64,000 nucleotides of DNA from NCBI RefSeq assembly GCF_019355935.1, contig NZ_CP079925.1, positions 3,658,001-3,722,000 on the forward strand. Reading direction: 5' to 3'. Positions 25,011-33,306 of the stretch are shown here, one piece after another. The stretch is from Comamonas sp. Y33R10-2 (GTDB lineage Bacteria; Pseudomonadota; Gammaproteobacteria; Burkholderiales; Burkholderiaceae_C). The position numbers were made by a program, and so were the translations under genes. Within the stretch, counting starts at the first letter, position 1. Every line of letters begins with the position of its first letter. The notes under the pieces were generated by a model. That model worked only from the letters and a program-made list of their open reading frames with translations, searched no databases and was not told the origin of the DNA.

Positions 25011-26135
25011 TCATGGCGCAGCAGCTTTGCCGGAAGACTGAAAAATGCTGGCGTCGATCTTGGCTGCTTTTAGCTTTCGCGCTGCTCTTTCGGCGCGTTT
25101 GCGGCTTTCAAACGGGCCGCTGCGCAGGCGGGTTACCTCCCCCTTGTTGCTGGTCATTTTTTGCGAAAGAGCAGGCAGTTTGGATTTTTGCAACTGGGCC
25201 AGCACCTGTTCAGCATTGACAGGCTCGGAATACACGCCCACATTCAAATAGAATTTTCCGGGTATCAAATCGCTTGCTGGTACTTGTACAGAAGCTGCTT
25301 GCGCTTTAACGGGTTCAGTGATCGCAGGTGCGGGCTCAGGAAGGGGTACAGGTGCAGGTACCGGTACAGGTGCAGCTACAGGCTTATTGCCTGTAACTGG
25401 CTCATCTGGGCGCGCAGGGGTGACGGTTGTGCTGAGTGCTATTGCTGAAGCAGCAGCCGCAGGCTCAGCCTGCACCAAAGGTGCTTTTGTCGGCCCAGAT
25501 CCTGTGCGCTGTGGCAACAAAGCAAGGCTCGCACCGGCGATGGCCGCTGCGGGCAGGGCCAGCATTAGCAAGGCTGCAATTTTGTTTTGACTGGGGCAGG
25601 CTTGCGCTTTAAGCGCTGCATGGGCCTGCGCCATATTGGGTGCGGCGGCAATCGCTTGCAGGGTTTGCGCCCTAACCTTGCGCCAATACCAGCCGTTGCC
25701 CAGTAAACCGGGCACGGCCATGGTGACAAGCAAAAACGCAGCGCCTAGCCCCGCAGTCATGGCAGGCGGCAAAGTGCTCGCTAGGGCGGGCCCAATGCCA
25801 AACCACCAAACAAGTGCAAGCGCTGCGACGGCGGCTACGTATTGAGCAGCTTCCAGCCACAAACCGCGCAGGCAGCACCAAGCCAAGGTGAAAAAAGCAG
25901 CTGCCATATTCCAGCTAGGCAAGCTGCGATCCAGTGCGTCAAAGCGTTTGAATTGCTTGAGGTAAAAAACCTGTGAGTGTGGGCCTATGCGGCTGGCGTA
26001 GAGCTGGGGCAGTAGGCCGGGGTCTTGTTCCTCGGGCAGCTCGTCATTTTGCAGATTGCTTTGCAAAGCGTATGCGGCGGCGGCAAACGCACCGGCGATG
26101 GACGCAGGTAGCCGGCTAGGGCTGGAGTTCAACAC
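25011..26135 (-). CDS. SPOR-domain membrane protein with DUF2628-like N-terminus
   Basis: 374 aa. The N-terminal half resembles DUF2628: YFKQFKRFDALD-like segment (YLKQFKRFDALDRSLPSWN), then membrane segments at about 85-125 and 130-160. A further hydrophobic segment at about 190-210 is followed by a Pro/Ala-rich linker (about 220-285; VPVPAPVPLPEPAP). A SPOR domain (about 290-365) ends the protein, binding denuded septal peptidoglycan in other proteins. The topology places SPOR in the periplasm, suggesting a cell-envelope or division role. It is a monocistronic gene. Confidence 0.8.
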   Translation of the reverse strand: MLNSSPSRLPASIAGAFAAAAYALQSNLQNDELPEEQDPGLLPQLYASRIGPHSQVFYLKQFKRFDALDRSLPSWNMAAAFFTLAWCCLRGLWLEAAQYVAAVAALALVWWFGIGPALASTLPPAMTAGLGAAFLLVTMAVPGLLGNGWYWRKVRAQTLQAIAAAPNMAQAHAALKAQACPSQNKIAALLMLALPAAAIAGASLALLPQRTGSGPTKAPLVQAEPAAAASAIALSTTVTPARPDEPVTGNKPVAAPVPVPAPVPLPEPAPAITEPVKAQAASVQVPASDLIPGKFYLNVGVYSEPVNAEQVLAQLQKSKLPALSQKMTSNKGEVTRLRSGPFESRKRAERAARKLKAAKIDASIFQSSGKAAAP

Positions 26136-26361
26136 GGGCTCTTTTCATTGTGCTTGGGCGGCAAGAGTGATTGCAGGCGTAGGCGTGTCCGAAGCGGAGG
26201 GCATGACAGAGATTGTGTCATGACGTTACAAGTGAGTAATCTGCAATTGGGCGGTGATTACGGCTCTACAGAACGCTTCTAGATTGCGCTGTCACCGCTT
26301 AATGCGATGCGAGGAGCGCCATTAAAGCGGCGTGAGCTCAGGTTCAGACCCTCTGATCAGC

Positions 26362-26367
26362 TATACT
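26362..26367 (+). promoter_or_regulatory. -10 element of tRNA-Arg(TCT)
   Basis: TATACT, 11 bases before the tRNA. The -35 is not convincing. Confidence 0.45.
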
Positions 26368-26378
26368 TTTGGACTCGT

Positions 26379-26455
26379 GTCTCGTTAGCTCAGCTGGATA
26401 GAGCAGCGGTCTTCTACACCGTAGGTCAGTGGTTCGAATCCACTACGGGACGCCA
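26379..26455 (+). tRNA. tRNA-Arg(TCT)
   Basis: 77 nt with encoded CCA. Acceptor GTCTCGT pairs with ACGGGAC (one T-G wobble). The anticodon stem GCGGT/ACCGT holds loop CTTCTAC, anticodon TCT (reads AGA/AGG). Single transcription unit with a strong terminator. Confidence 0.95.
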
Positions 26456-26463
26456 CAAATACC

Positions 26464-26494
26464 AAAGGCAACGTCGTTTGACGTTGCCTTTTTT
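26464..26494 (+). terminator. Terminator of tRNA-Arg(TCT)
   Basis: AAAGGCAACGTC and GACGTTGCCTTT form a 12-bp stem with a 4-nt loop and T-run. Confidence 0.9.
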
Positions 26495-26567
26495 ATTGGT
26501 TCAGCGTTTTTGGATGCACTCTAGTTCGAGCACCCTTATAGCTGCTGGATTTTGAGGGTGCAGCGCA

Positions 26568-27881
26568 TCAAGCCTTATGCGCAGGCAGCACCGTAGCGCG
26601 CACCTCGCCAAAGCCGATGCGGGCTGCTCCGGGCTTTTCGCACCAGCCGGTAAAGACCACGGCGTCCCCGTCCAGCAAGAAGGTGCGGTTTTCGCCATTG
26701 CTCAGTTTCAGGGGGTTCTTGCCGCCTTCGGTAATTTCCAGCAGCGCGCCAGCTTCAGCCATGCTGGGGCCAGACAATGTGCCTGTGCCCATCAGGTCGC
26801 CGGGCTGCAGGTCGCAGCCGTTGACGGTGTGGTGGGCAATCAGCTGTGCCATAGTCCAGTAGGCGTGACGGTAGCTGGTCTGGGTGATTTGCTCAGCAGC
26901 CTTGCCTTCGGCGCGCATTTTCTCGGTCTGAATGGCGACGGTGAGCTGCACATCCAATGCGCCTTGCTGCGAGTTGGCCTCAGAGCTGAGGTAGGGTAGG
27001 GGCTGCGGGTCTTGCTCGGGACGAGTGAAGGCTGTGCGGTAGGGGGCTAGCGCTTCCAGCGTCACAATCCACGGCGAGATGCTGGTGGCAAAGTTCTTGG
27101 CAAGGAATGGGCCTAGCGGCTGATATTCCCAAGCCTGCATGTCGCGGGCCGACCAGTCGTTGAGCAGGCACAGGCCGAAGATGTGGTTTTCGGCGTTGTC
27201 CATGCTGATGGCGTCGCCCCATGGGTTGGCGGTGCCGGCGTAGATGCCCATTTCCAGCTCATAGTCCAGACGGTTGCAGGGCTTGAGCACCGGATTCGCA
27301 TCAGGGGCTTTGATCTGGCCATTGGGGCGCTTGAAATCTACGCCGGAGATGCGGATGCTGGACGCACGACCGTGGTAACCAATGGGCACCCACTGGTAGT
27401 TTTCCATCAGCGGGTTGGTGGGGCGAAACAGCTTGCCCACATTGGTGGCGTGATAGATGGAGGTGTAGAAGTCTGTGTAGTCACCGATTTGCGCGGGCAC
27501 GGCGTACTCCACATCGGCCTGCGGCACGAGGCAGGCTTTGAGGGCGGCTTCTTGCGCCGAGCCTGAGCGCAAAGCACGTGACAGAGCCAGACGCAGAGCA
27601 GACCACTGTGCGTGGGTCATGCCCATCAGCGTGTTGAGCTGGCTTTGCGCTGCGGCTTCGATCTGGGGTTGCACATCGCTGCTTAGCGCCTTGGCGTCGC
27701 GCACTGCGGCCATGTCCAGCACCTGATCGCCAATAGCGACGCCACCACGAAAGGCTTCGGTGCTGGCTTTGCGGCGAAAGACGGCAAAGGGCAGGTTCTG
27801 GATGGGAAAGTCGCTCTTGCCGGTGTTGGCGCTGGTCACCCAGCTTTGCAGGCCTGCGTCGTGGGTTTCGTTCAAAGTCAT
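26568..27881 (-). CDS. fahA: Fumarylacetoacetase
   Basis: 437 aa, full length. The N-terminal SH3-like domain is followed by the FAH catalytic domain with DYTDFYTSIYHATNVGKLFR, the metal-binding EMGIYAG segment, and GTGTLSGP near residue 365. It hydrolyses fumarylacetoacetate to fumarate and acetoacetate, the last step of tyrosine/homogentisate catabolism. The homogentisate dioxygenase gene usually paired with it is not in the window. Upstream on the same strand, after an 86-bp gap, is a hydroxybutyrate dehydrogenase; acetoacetate is a shared metabolite, which makes the grouping sensible. Confidence 0.95.
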   Translation of the reverse strand: MTLNETHDAGLQSWVTSANTGKSDFPIQNLPFAVFRRKASTEAFRGGVAIGDQVLDMAAVRDAKALSSDVQPQIEAAAQSQLNTLMGMTHAQWSALRLALSRALRSGSAQEAALKACLVPQADVEYAVPAQIGDYTDFYTSIYHATNVGKLFRPTNPLMENYQWVPIGYHGRASSIRISGVDFKRPNGQIKAPDANPVLKPCNRLDYELEMGIYAGTANPWGDAISMDNAENHIFGLCLLNDWSARDMQAWEYQPLGPFLAKNFATSISPWIVTLEALAPYRTAFTRPEQDPQPLPYLSSEANSQQGALDVQLTVAIQTEKMRAEGKAAEQITQTSYRHAYWTMAQLIAHHTVNGCDLQPGDLMGTGTLSGPSMAEAGALLEITEGGKNPLKLSNGENRTFLLDGDAVVFTGWCEKPGAARIGFGEVRATVLPAHKA

Positions 27882-27903
27882 GTTGTCTCCTCTAATATTT
27901 AAT

Positions 27904-27960
27904 GAAATATGCCTCCAGTCCTTATTTTGTAAGGACTAGTAGCTATTTATTTGATAGTTA
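27904..27960. repeat. Intergenic repeat copy
   Basis: AGTCCTTATTTTGTAAGGACT is a perfect hairpin (AGTCCTTA / TAAGGACT), followed by AGTAGCTATTT of the intergenic family. It separates fahA from the dehydrogenase gene. Confidence 0.6.
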
Positions 27961-27967
27961 ACAGGGC

Positions 27968-28771
27968 TTAGGCGGCGGTAAAGCCCCCGTCCATATTCCA
28001 CTGCGCGCCGCGCACTTGGGCCGCGTTGTCGCTGGCCAGAAAGCTGCACAGTGCGGCCACTTGCTCTGCCGTCACAAAGGCTTGGGAGGGCTGCTTTGCC
28101 CCCAACAATTGGGCGCGGGCCGCTGCTTCATCCAACCCTTCGCGTTGCGCCAAGCTATCGATTTGCTTTTGAACCAAAGGCGTCAGCACCCAGCCAGGGC
28201 AAATAGCGTTGCAAGTCACAGGCGTGGTGGCTAGCTCCAGCGCCACCGATTTGGTCAGGCCCAGCAGGCCATGCTTGCTGGCCACATAAGCGGGCTTGTG
28301 GGCCACGCCGACCAGGCCGCTGACAGACGCCATATTGATGATGCGCCCCCAGCCGCGTGCCAGCATGGCGGGCGCGCAGGCCTGAATGGTGTGAAAGGGG
28401 GCGGACAGGTTCACGGCCATCAGGGCATTCCACTTTTCAGCTGGAAATTGCAGCACCGATTGCACATGCTGCATGCCGGCGTTGTTGACCAGAATGTCGA
28501 TCGCGCCCAGCTCGGCGGCAATGCGGCGGGCTAGCGGGGCAATGGCCTGGCCGTCAGCCAGATCAAGTGCGTAGTAGCGCGCAGGCACACCTATGCTGTG
28601 GAGTTCAGCCAGTTGAGCATCGGTGCTGGCAGATGCGGCCTTGCTGCCGTGCAAGGCAATGGCTGCGCCTTCGCTGGCCAGTTGCTTGGCAATGGCCCAG
28701 CCAATGCCGCTGGTGGAGCCGGTAATCCATGCCACGCGGCCGCTATGGGGTTGGGTGGGTGGCGCGCTCAT
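27968..28771 (-). CDS. 3-hydroxybutyrate dehydrogenase (SDR family)
   Basis: 267 aa. The classical SDR layout is complete: TGSTSGIG (17-24), NNAG (96-99), Ser near 149-151, Y162-x3-K166 in AYVASK, and CPGW near 192. The sequence VNNAGMQHV and the C-terminal QWNMDGG match D-3-hydroxybutyrate dehydrogenases, which convert 3-hydroxybutyrate to acetoacetate with NAD. Its start overlaps the stop of the GntR gene by 4 bp, so they are translationally coupled. A related SDR substrate is possible. Confidence 0.82.
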   Translation of the reverse strand: MSAPPTQPHSGRVAWITGSTSGIGWAIAKQLASEGAAIALHGSKAASASTDAQLAELHSIGVPARYYALDLADGQAIAPLARRIAAELGAIDILVNNAGMQHVQSVLQFPAEKWNALMAVNLSAPFHTIQACAPAMLARGWGRIINMASVSGLVGVAHKPAYVASKHGLLGLTKSVALELATTPVTCNAICPGWVLTPLVQKQIDSLAQREGLDEAAARAQLLGAKQPSQAFVTAEQVAALCSFLASDNAAQVRGAQWNMDGGFTAA

Positions 28772-29502
28772 TTGAGTAATTCCATTTCCATGTGCACGTA
28801 CTCGCTGATAAAGCGCACCTTGGCCCAGTAAACGATCAGCCCCTGCGGGTTGCAGGCCCAGCGCAGTGCCTGCATTAGCGGTGTGCCCAGCGGCACGCCC
28901 AAGTGCTCGGCAATTAATTCATCGGCAGGGGCCACGCTCAGGTATTGGCGGGCCGTGGCGATTTGGCCGGAGTCATTGCCCAGCGCCTGCGCCAGCGTGG
29001 CGCGCTCCAGCTGCTCTTGCAGCTTGGGGTAAAGCTCTTGCTCCAGATACAGCTCAGACAGGCAAAACCGCGCATCGCCATAGCTGTGTACGCGCAAAAA
29101 GTGCACATAGGCAGAAGCCAGCTCACCGGGCAGGGGGAAGCCGGCAGGAATGGGCGGCACGCAATCGTTCGCATTGTGCAACGTGGTTTGCTGAATCTGC
29201 TCGCCAAAAGCCACCAGCTCTTGCCAACTGGTAGGTAGCAAAAAAGAGGGGGGCTTGTAGGGCTGGCCCATCACTTTGGTGCCGCCGCGCTTGCGGGTTT
29301 CAAGCAGGCCCTCATCAACCAGCGCATGCACTGCCATGCGCACGGTGGTGCGTGAGACGTTGTGCAGGGCTTCAAGCTCTTGCACCGTGGGAATGCTTTG
29401 CCCTACCGGCCATTCGCCGGTCGTAATTTTGTTGCGAAACAGCCTGGCTAGCTGTAAATGCAGCTTGTCGCGGGACTGAGAGACGTTGGGCGCGGGTGTC
29501 AT
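28768..29502 (-). CDS. GntR family regulator, HutC/UTRA type
   Basis: 244 aa. A winged-helix DNA-binding domain (about 10-80; ALHNVSRTTVRMAVHALVDEGLLETRKRGGTKV) is followed by a UTRA ligand-binding domain (about 95-240). It lies first in a minus-strand unit with the dehydrogenase gene, and probably controls that unit and fahA. A 7-bp dyad 34 bp upstream is a candidate operator. The effector is not known; a hydroxybutyrate or aromatic intermediate is a guess. Confidence 0.9.
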   Translation of the reverse strand: MTPAPNVSQSRDKLHLQLARLFRNKITTGEWPVGQSIPTVQELEALHNVSRTTVRMAVHALVDEGLLETRKRGGTKVMGQPYKPPSFLLPTSWQELVAFGEQIQQTTLHNANDCVPPIPAGFPLPGELASAYVHFLRVHSYGDARFCLSELYLEQELYPKLQEQLERATLAQALGNDSGQIATARQYLSVAPADELIAEHLGVPLGTPLMQALRWACNPQGLIVYWAKVRFISEYVHMEMELLK

Positions 29503-29535
29503 GGGCAGATTTTTAGCGAAATCAGTGTAGCAAAT

Positions 29536-29557
29536 AAAGTATCTGAATAAATACTTT
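29536..29557. promoter_or_regulatory. Candidate GntR operator dyad
   Basis: AAAGTAT and ATACTTT are perfect inverted 7-mers separated by 8 bases, in the region between the GntR gene and the divergent membrane protein gene. Confidence 0.4.
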
Positions 29558-29746
29558 AACTTCGCGAATGCAAAAAATGGGCTACTTCTTAGTCGGTCGC
29601 TGAATGCATCAACAGTTCACAAATGTCACCATTTACAGGGTTCAAATGACTTTTAAAATTACGGTTTTGATAGCGGATGGTGCAAGTGATCATTAGGCTC
29701 ACGGCACTTTGACATGGGCAAGTCTTGCTCGGGAGTTGATGGTTTC

Positions 29747-31951
29747 ATGCAGCAGAGTTATGAGTGGCAGTTTTTTCGTGCCGGTGATGTGGATCAGGTC
29801 GTCATACGCACCGGTCAAGACATTGCCCACATCGGTGAGTTAGACAAAAAGCTTTGGGTGGCGCTGGCTTGCCCTACACGCGGAATTGAATTTGACAGCG
29901 CAACGCTGGATTTGATTGACGAAAGCAAGGACGGCCGTATTCGCCCGCCCGAACTGGTTGCCGCCTGCGAGTGGGCCGTAGCGCGTGTGCGCGACCCACA
30001 GGTGTTGGCCGATGGGGGCGACGCGCTGCAACTGAGCAGCATCAATGACGCCACCGCAGAAGGCGCAACGCTGCTGGCCGAGGCCCAGCGTGTGCTGGAG
30101 TTGGCGGGCCAGCCGCAGGCCCAAGTTATTACGCTGGCGCAGGTGCAAGAGCGTCTGGCTTCGCTGCAGGCGCTGCGCTTTAATGGCGATGGTGTGGTCA
30201 GTGCTGCAACGGCTGAAGGTAACGAAGCGCTGGCAGCTTTGATTGCCCGCATTCAAGAGCTGTATGGCGCGGTGGATGGTCACGATGGCGTGCCTGGCAT
30301 TGATCGCGCCAAGGCGGCTGCCTTTTGGGCCGATGTGCAAAGTCTGCAAGACTGGTTTGGCAAGGCCGCTGAGCTGGGTTGCCACCTGCAGCCGCGCGCG
30401 CTGGCGCTGGCTGCGGCTGAAGCAGTGAACGCCGTGCAAGCGAAAGTTGATGACTTTTTTGCCCGCACCCGCTTGGTGGAATTTGATGCCAATGCCAAAG
30501 CGCCGCTGAATCCCACGCAAGAGGGCTACGCCGCCTTGGGTGCGCAGGTGCTGAGCAATAGTTCTGAATCGCTGGCTGCCTTGCCTTTGGCCGCGGTAAC
30601 GGGTGAGCGTATCTTGCCCTTGGTGCACGGCGTCAACCCCGCATGGGTTGCGGCGCTGCAAACTCTGCGCGAGCAGGCGGTGCAGCCCGTCTTTGGCGAT
30701 GCCTTGACGGCGCTGACCGAAGAGCAATGGGATCAACTCAAAACCATGTTGGCCCATTGCCAGCAATGGCTGGCCGAGTGCCCCGCCACGCCGTTGGGTT
30801 CTATCAGCGAAGCCGAAGTGCACGACTTGCTCAGCAGCGGTCTGCAAGATGCGCTGACGCAGTTGCTCGACCATGACGACGCTGAAAAAGAGCATAGCTT
30901 GCAAGCCATGGCTCTGGAAAAGCTGATTCGCCTACAGCGCGATCTACTGCCACTGCTCAACAACTTTGTCTCTTTTTCCAGCTTCTACCGCCGCGAAGGC
31001 GCTGCGTTTCAGGCGGGCACATTGTTCCTTGATGGCCGCAGCTGCGATTTGACGGTGGAAGTGGCCGATGCGGGTGCTCATTCGGCATTGGCTGCCATGG
31101 CCAAGACCTATCTGGCGTATTGCGAATGCAAGCGCGAGGGACAAAAGAAAATCATCGTGGCCGCGTTCACCGCGGGCGATGTGGACTTTCTGTTCGTGGG
31201 CCGCAACGGCGTGTTTTACGACCGTGCGGGCAATGATTGGGATGCCACCATCATCAAGCTCATCGACAACCCGACCAGCATTGCGCAAGCCTTCTCATCG
31301 CCGTACAAAAAGTTCTTGCGCATGATTGAGGAGCAGGTTGCCAAGCACGCTGCAGCCAAGAACGATGTGGTGAACACTAGCTTGAGCGACAACGCGAGCA
31401 AGTTGGTCACGGCGCCTAAAGATCTGGCCCCCGCACCTGTTGCCGCAGGTGCGCCGCGCAAGACCGATGTGGGCACTGTTGCTGCCATTGGCGTAGCGCT
31501 GGGCTCGTTGAGCGCGGTGATGGTCGGAATTTTTGGCAAATTCATTGAGCTGGGTCCGTGGATTCCGGTCGCTCTTTTGGGCCTGATTTTGGCCATCTCT
31601 GGCCCAAGCATGTTGATTGCCTGGCTCAAGCTGCGTCAGCGCAGCTTGGGGCCGATTCTGGACGCCAGCGGCTGGGCGATTAATGGACGCATGAACATTA
31701 ATTTGGGACTGGGTCGCAGCCTGTCGCAAACGGCCAAGGTACCGAGCAATGCCAAGCGCAACTATGTCGACCCCTACGCCGACACGCATGGCCTGCGCAA
31801 CACCATGTGTGTGCTGGCGCTGGTCGTGGTGGCTGTGCTGCTGGCCTGGCGTATGAGCTGGTTGGATGCGGTGCTGCCCTCGGCTATCAAGGCAGCAGCG
31901 GCGCAAACCGCTGTATCCGCTGCACCTGCGGCTGAGGCAGTCGTGAAATAA
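29747..31951 (+). CDS. Large membrane protein of unknown function with an EF-hand loop
   Basis: 734 aa from the ATG at 29747, chosen because GGGAG lies 13 bases upstream; an in-frame ATG at 29714 has no ribosome-binding site. I do not recognise the family. Near the N-terminus a canonical 12-residue EF-hand loop is seen at 58-69 (DESKDGRIRPPE: D1, S3, D5, G6, I8, E12). Two weaker D-G loops (FNGDGVV near 150 and DGHDG near 181) may be degenerate. A long Ala/Leu-rich helical middle follows. The C-terminal third has two close hydrophobic segments (about 575-635) and a last one near 695-715. It is monocistronic with its own terminator. The likely theme is a calcium-responsive or structural membrane-associated protein. 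Confidence 0.8.
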   Translation: MQQSYEWQFFRAGDVDQVVIRTGQDIAHIGELDKKLWVALACPTRGIEFDSATLDLIDESKDGRIRPPELVAACEWAVARVRDPQVLADGGDALQLSSINDATAEGATLLAEAQRVLELAGQPQAQVITLAQVQERLASLQALRFNGDGVVSAATAEGNEALAALIARIQELYGAVDGHDGVPGIDRAKAAAFWADVQSLQDWFGKAAELGCHLQPRALALAAAEAVNAVQAKVDDFFARTRLVEFDANAKAPLNPTQEGYAALGAQVLSNSSESLAALPLAAVTGERILPLVHGVNPAWVAALQTLREQAVQPVFGDALTALTEEQWDQLKTMLAHCQQWLAECPATPLGSISEAEVHDLLSSGLQDALTQLLDHDDAEKEHSLQAMALEKLIRLQRDLLPLLNNFVSFSSFYRREGAAFQAGTLFLDGRSCDLTVEVADAGAHSALAAMAKTYLAYCECKREGQKKIIVAAFTAGDVDFLFVGRNGVFYDRAGNDWDATIIKLIDNPTSIAQAFSSPYKKFLRMIEEQVAKHAAAKNDVVNTSLSDNASKLVTAPKDLAPAPVAAGAPRKTDVGTVAAIGVALGSLSAVMVGIFGKFIELGPWIPVALLGLILAISGPSMLIAWLKLRQRSLGPILDASGWAINGRMNINLGLGRSLSQTAKVPSNAKRNYVDPYADTHGLRNTMCVLALVVVAVLLAWRMSWLDAVLPSAIKAAAAQTAVSAAPAAEAVVK

Positions 31952-31972
31952 GCACTTTGCTGCCCCATAAGA

Positions 31973-32007
31973 AACACGCTGGATACGCAAGTGCCAGCGT
32001 GTTTTTT
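31973..32007 (+). terminator. Terminator after the EF-hand protein gene
   Basis: AACACGCTGG and CCAGCGTGTT form a 10-bp stem followed by TTTT. Confidence 0.85.
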
Positions 32008-32017
32008 GTTCCTGTTG

Positions 32018-32120
32018 CTATGCAATAAAGAGCTTATTACCGATATTTTTAATAGATTTCAGGCTATTAATGGCCTGAAGTCAATGATTCATAAAGACAA
32101 GCAGCTCTTGTTTTTGAAAA
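32018..32120. repeat. Long degenerate intergenic repeat
   Basis: AAGAGCTTATTACCG near 32028 and GACAAGCAGCTCTTG near 32096 are partly complementary, with TTTTTGAAAAC at the end. It is an enlarged or compound copy of the intergenic family. Confidence 0.4.
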
Positions 32121-32139
32121 CTAGCAAGGCCTGCCCAAG

Positions 32140-33180
32140 TCACGCACCTGATAGCAGCGGCATTCCCGTGCGACGCGTAAATTCTTCGTAGCTGATGGGC
32201 GAGCCCATGCGTGCGTCTGGGCTGTTGGCCTGCCAGTGCACCCAGCTCTTGCGGGTGCTGGCGTCATAGACCAGCTTGAAGATGTAGTCCGGCACAGCCA
32301 CCTTGCCCGGGCCAATAGCGGCTGCATTTTGGGTAAATACGGGGCCCGTGAAAACGTAGACATCGCCCTTGGCGCGCAGCGCATATTTGCGCGTGGCTTG
32401 CTCCACTTGGCTCCATGCACCCGCATTGTGAATTTGGTTTTGCGGCACCATATTCGCCAGACTAAAGCTTTGCGCCATCGCTTCTGGTGTGCTCATATCT
32501 GCCGCTGGAGCCATGTGTCCGCGTGAGTAGCCGGAGTGTTTGTAGTCGTCTAGCTGCGAGCGATCAGCAAACGGCAGGCGCGCATCGGCATAAAACTTAT
32601 CGGTGCGTTTGAGGCCTTGAGCTTGCTCTAGCAGGCGGCGATTCAAGCGCTGTGCGACGAACACCGGCGTTTTGGTTGCGCCGTTGTGCAGCACCGCAAA
32701 ACTGCTGAAGCACAGCTCGCGTTCTCGCTGCTGTAGTTGCAAAGTCGGAGCCTTGCCGCCGGGGAAAAACTGCGAGCAATTGGCAAAGCTCGTGGAGCCG
32801 CCAGAAGTGCTGGCGTCCGTCCTAGCTACCTTGCCTGGGGGGCTATTCGCTGTGCCATCGCCATCGAAGTTAGGCCAGCCATTTTTGCGAAAGGCGCTGA
32901 GGGTATCGCTGATGGAGCTCAGTGCCGGGATTTGCAGCGATGCAATATCCACAGAGGGAAGATTCAGCGAAGGAATATGCAGCGTTGCTAGCGCCTGATT
33001 GAGCAGCTTTTCAGCCGATGAGGCAGGGTCGAAGCTGCAGCTGACAATTTGAAAGCTAGCAAGTGCCGAAGCCCCAGCAGACAGCACAAAGCGCTTGATG
33101 CGAAAGAGGCCAAAGGCTGCAATCTTGGAGGCAATGCCGCGCTTGCGCGCTGGCGATTTCTTTTTCTTGGCGGACGTCAT
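32140..33180 (-). CDS. DNA/RNA non-specific endonuclease (NucA/NUC1 type)
   Basis: 346 aa. The nuclease domain occupies about 130-345, with the catalytic DRGH-like motif as SRGHMAPAADMS (first D replaced by S, as in some members, His retained), followed by NMVPQNQIHNAGAWSQVE with the metal-binding Asn. The N-terminus is basic (KKKKSPARKRG) with a weak hydrophobic stretch near 33-50, so export is possible but not certain. The middle (50-120) is low-complexity. Such enzymes are used for nutrient DNA or as toxins; no immunity gene is seen. Confidence 0.87.
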   Translation of the reverse strand: MTSAKKKKSPARKRGIASKIAAFGLFRIKRFVLSAGASALASFQIVSCSFDPASSAEKLLNQALATLHIPSLNLPSVDIASLQIPALSSISDTLSAFRKNGWPNFDGDGTANSPPGKVARTDASTSGGSTSFANCSQFFPGGKAPTLQLQQRERELCFSSFAVLHNGATKTPVFVAQRLNRRLLEQAQGLKRTDKFYADARLPFADRSQLDDYKHSGYSRGHMAPAADMSTPEAMAQSFSLANMVPQNQIHNAGAWSQVEQATRKYALRAKGDVYVFTGPVFTQNAAAIGPGKVAVPDYIFKLVYDASTRKSWVHWQANSPDARMGSPISYEEFTRRTGMPLLSGA

Positions 33181-33213
33181 TCAGGCGGCAATAGTACGCC
33201 GAATGCGTGCTCT

Positions 33214-33244
33214 AAAAAGCATAGTGCAGCCCTTAGGCTGCACT
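33214..33244 (-). terminator. Terminator of the XdhC/CoxI-type gene
   Basis: AGTGCAGCC and GGCTGCACT form a 9-bp stem; reading the minus strand it ends in ATGCTTTTT. Confidence 0.7.
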
Positions 33245-33306
33245 TTATGTTGCGCCGAATGTAATCAATATTTTTTGACGGATTTTCAGCGTGCCTAGCC
33301 GGTGCT

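Noticed and set aside
29840-30904. 354-aa minus-strand frame within the EF-hand protein gene
   Set aside because: Antisense shadow in high-GC DNA; composition (Arg, Gln, His) typical of such frames, no ribosome-binding site.
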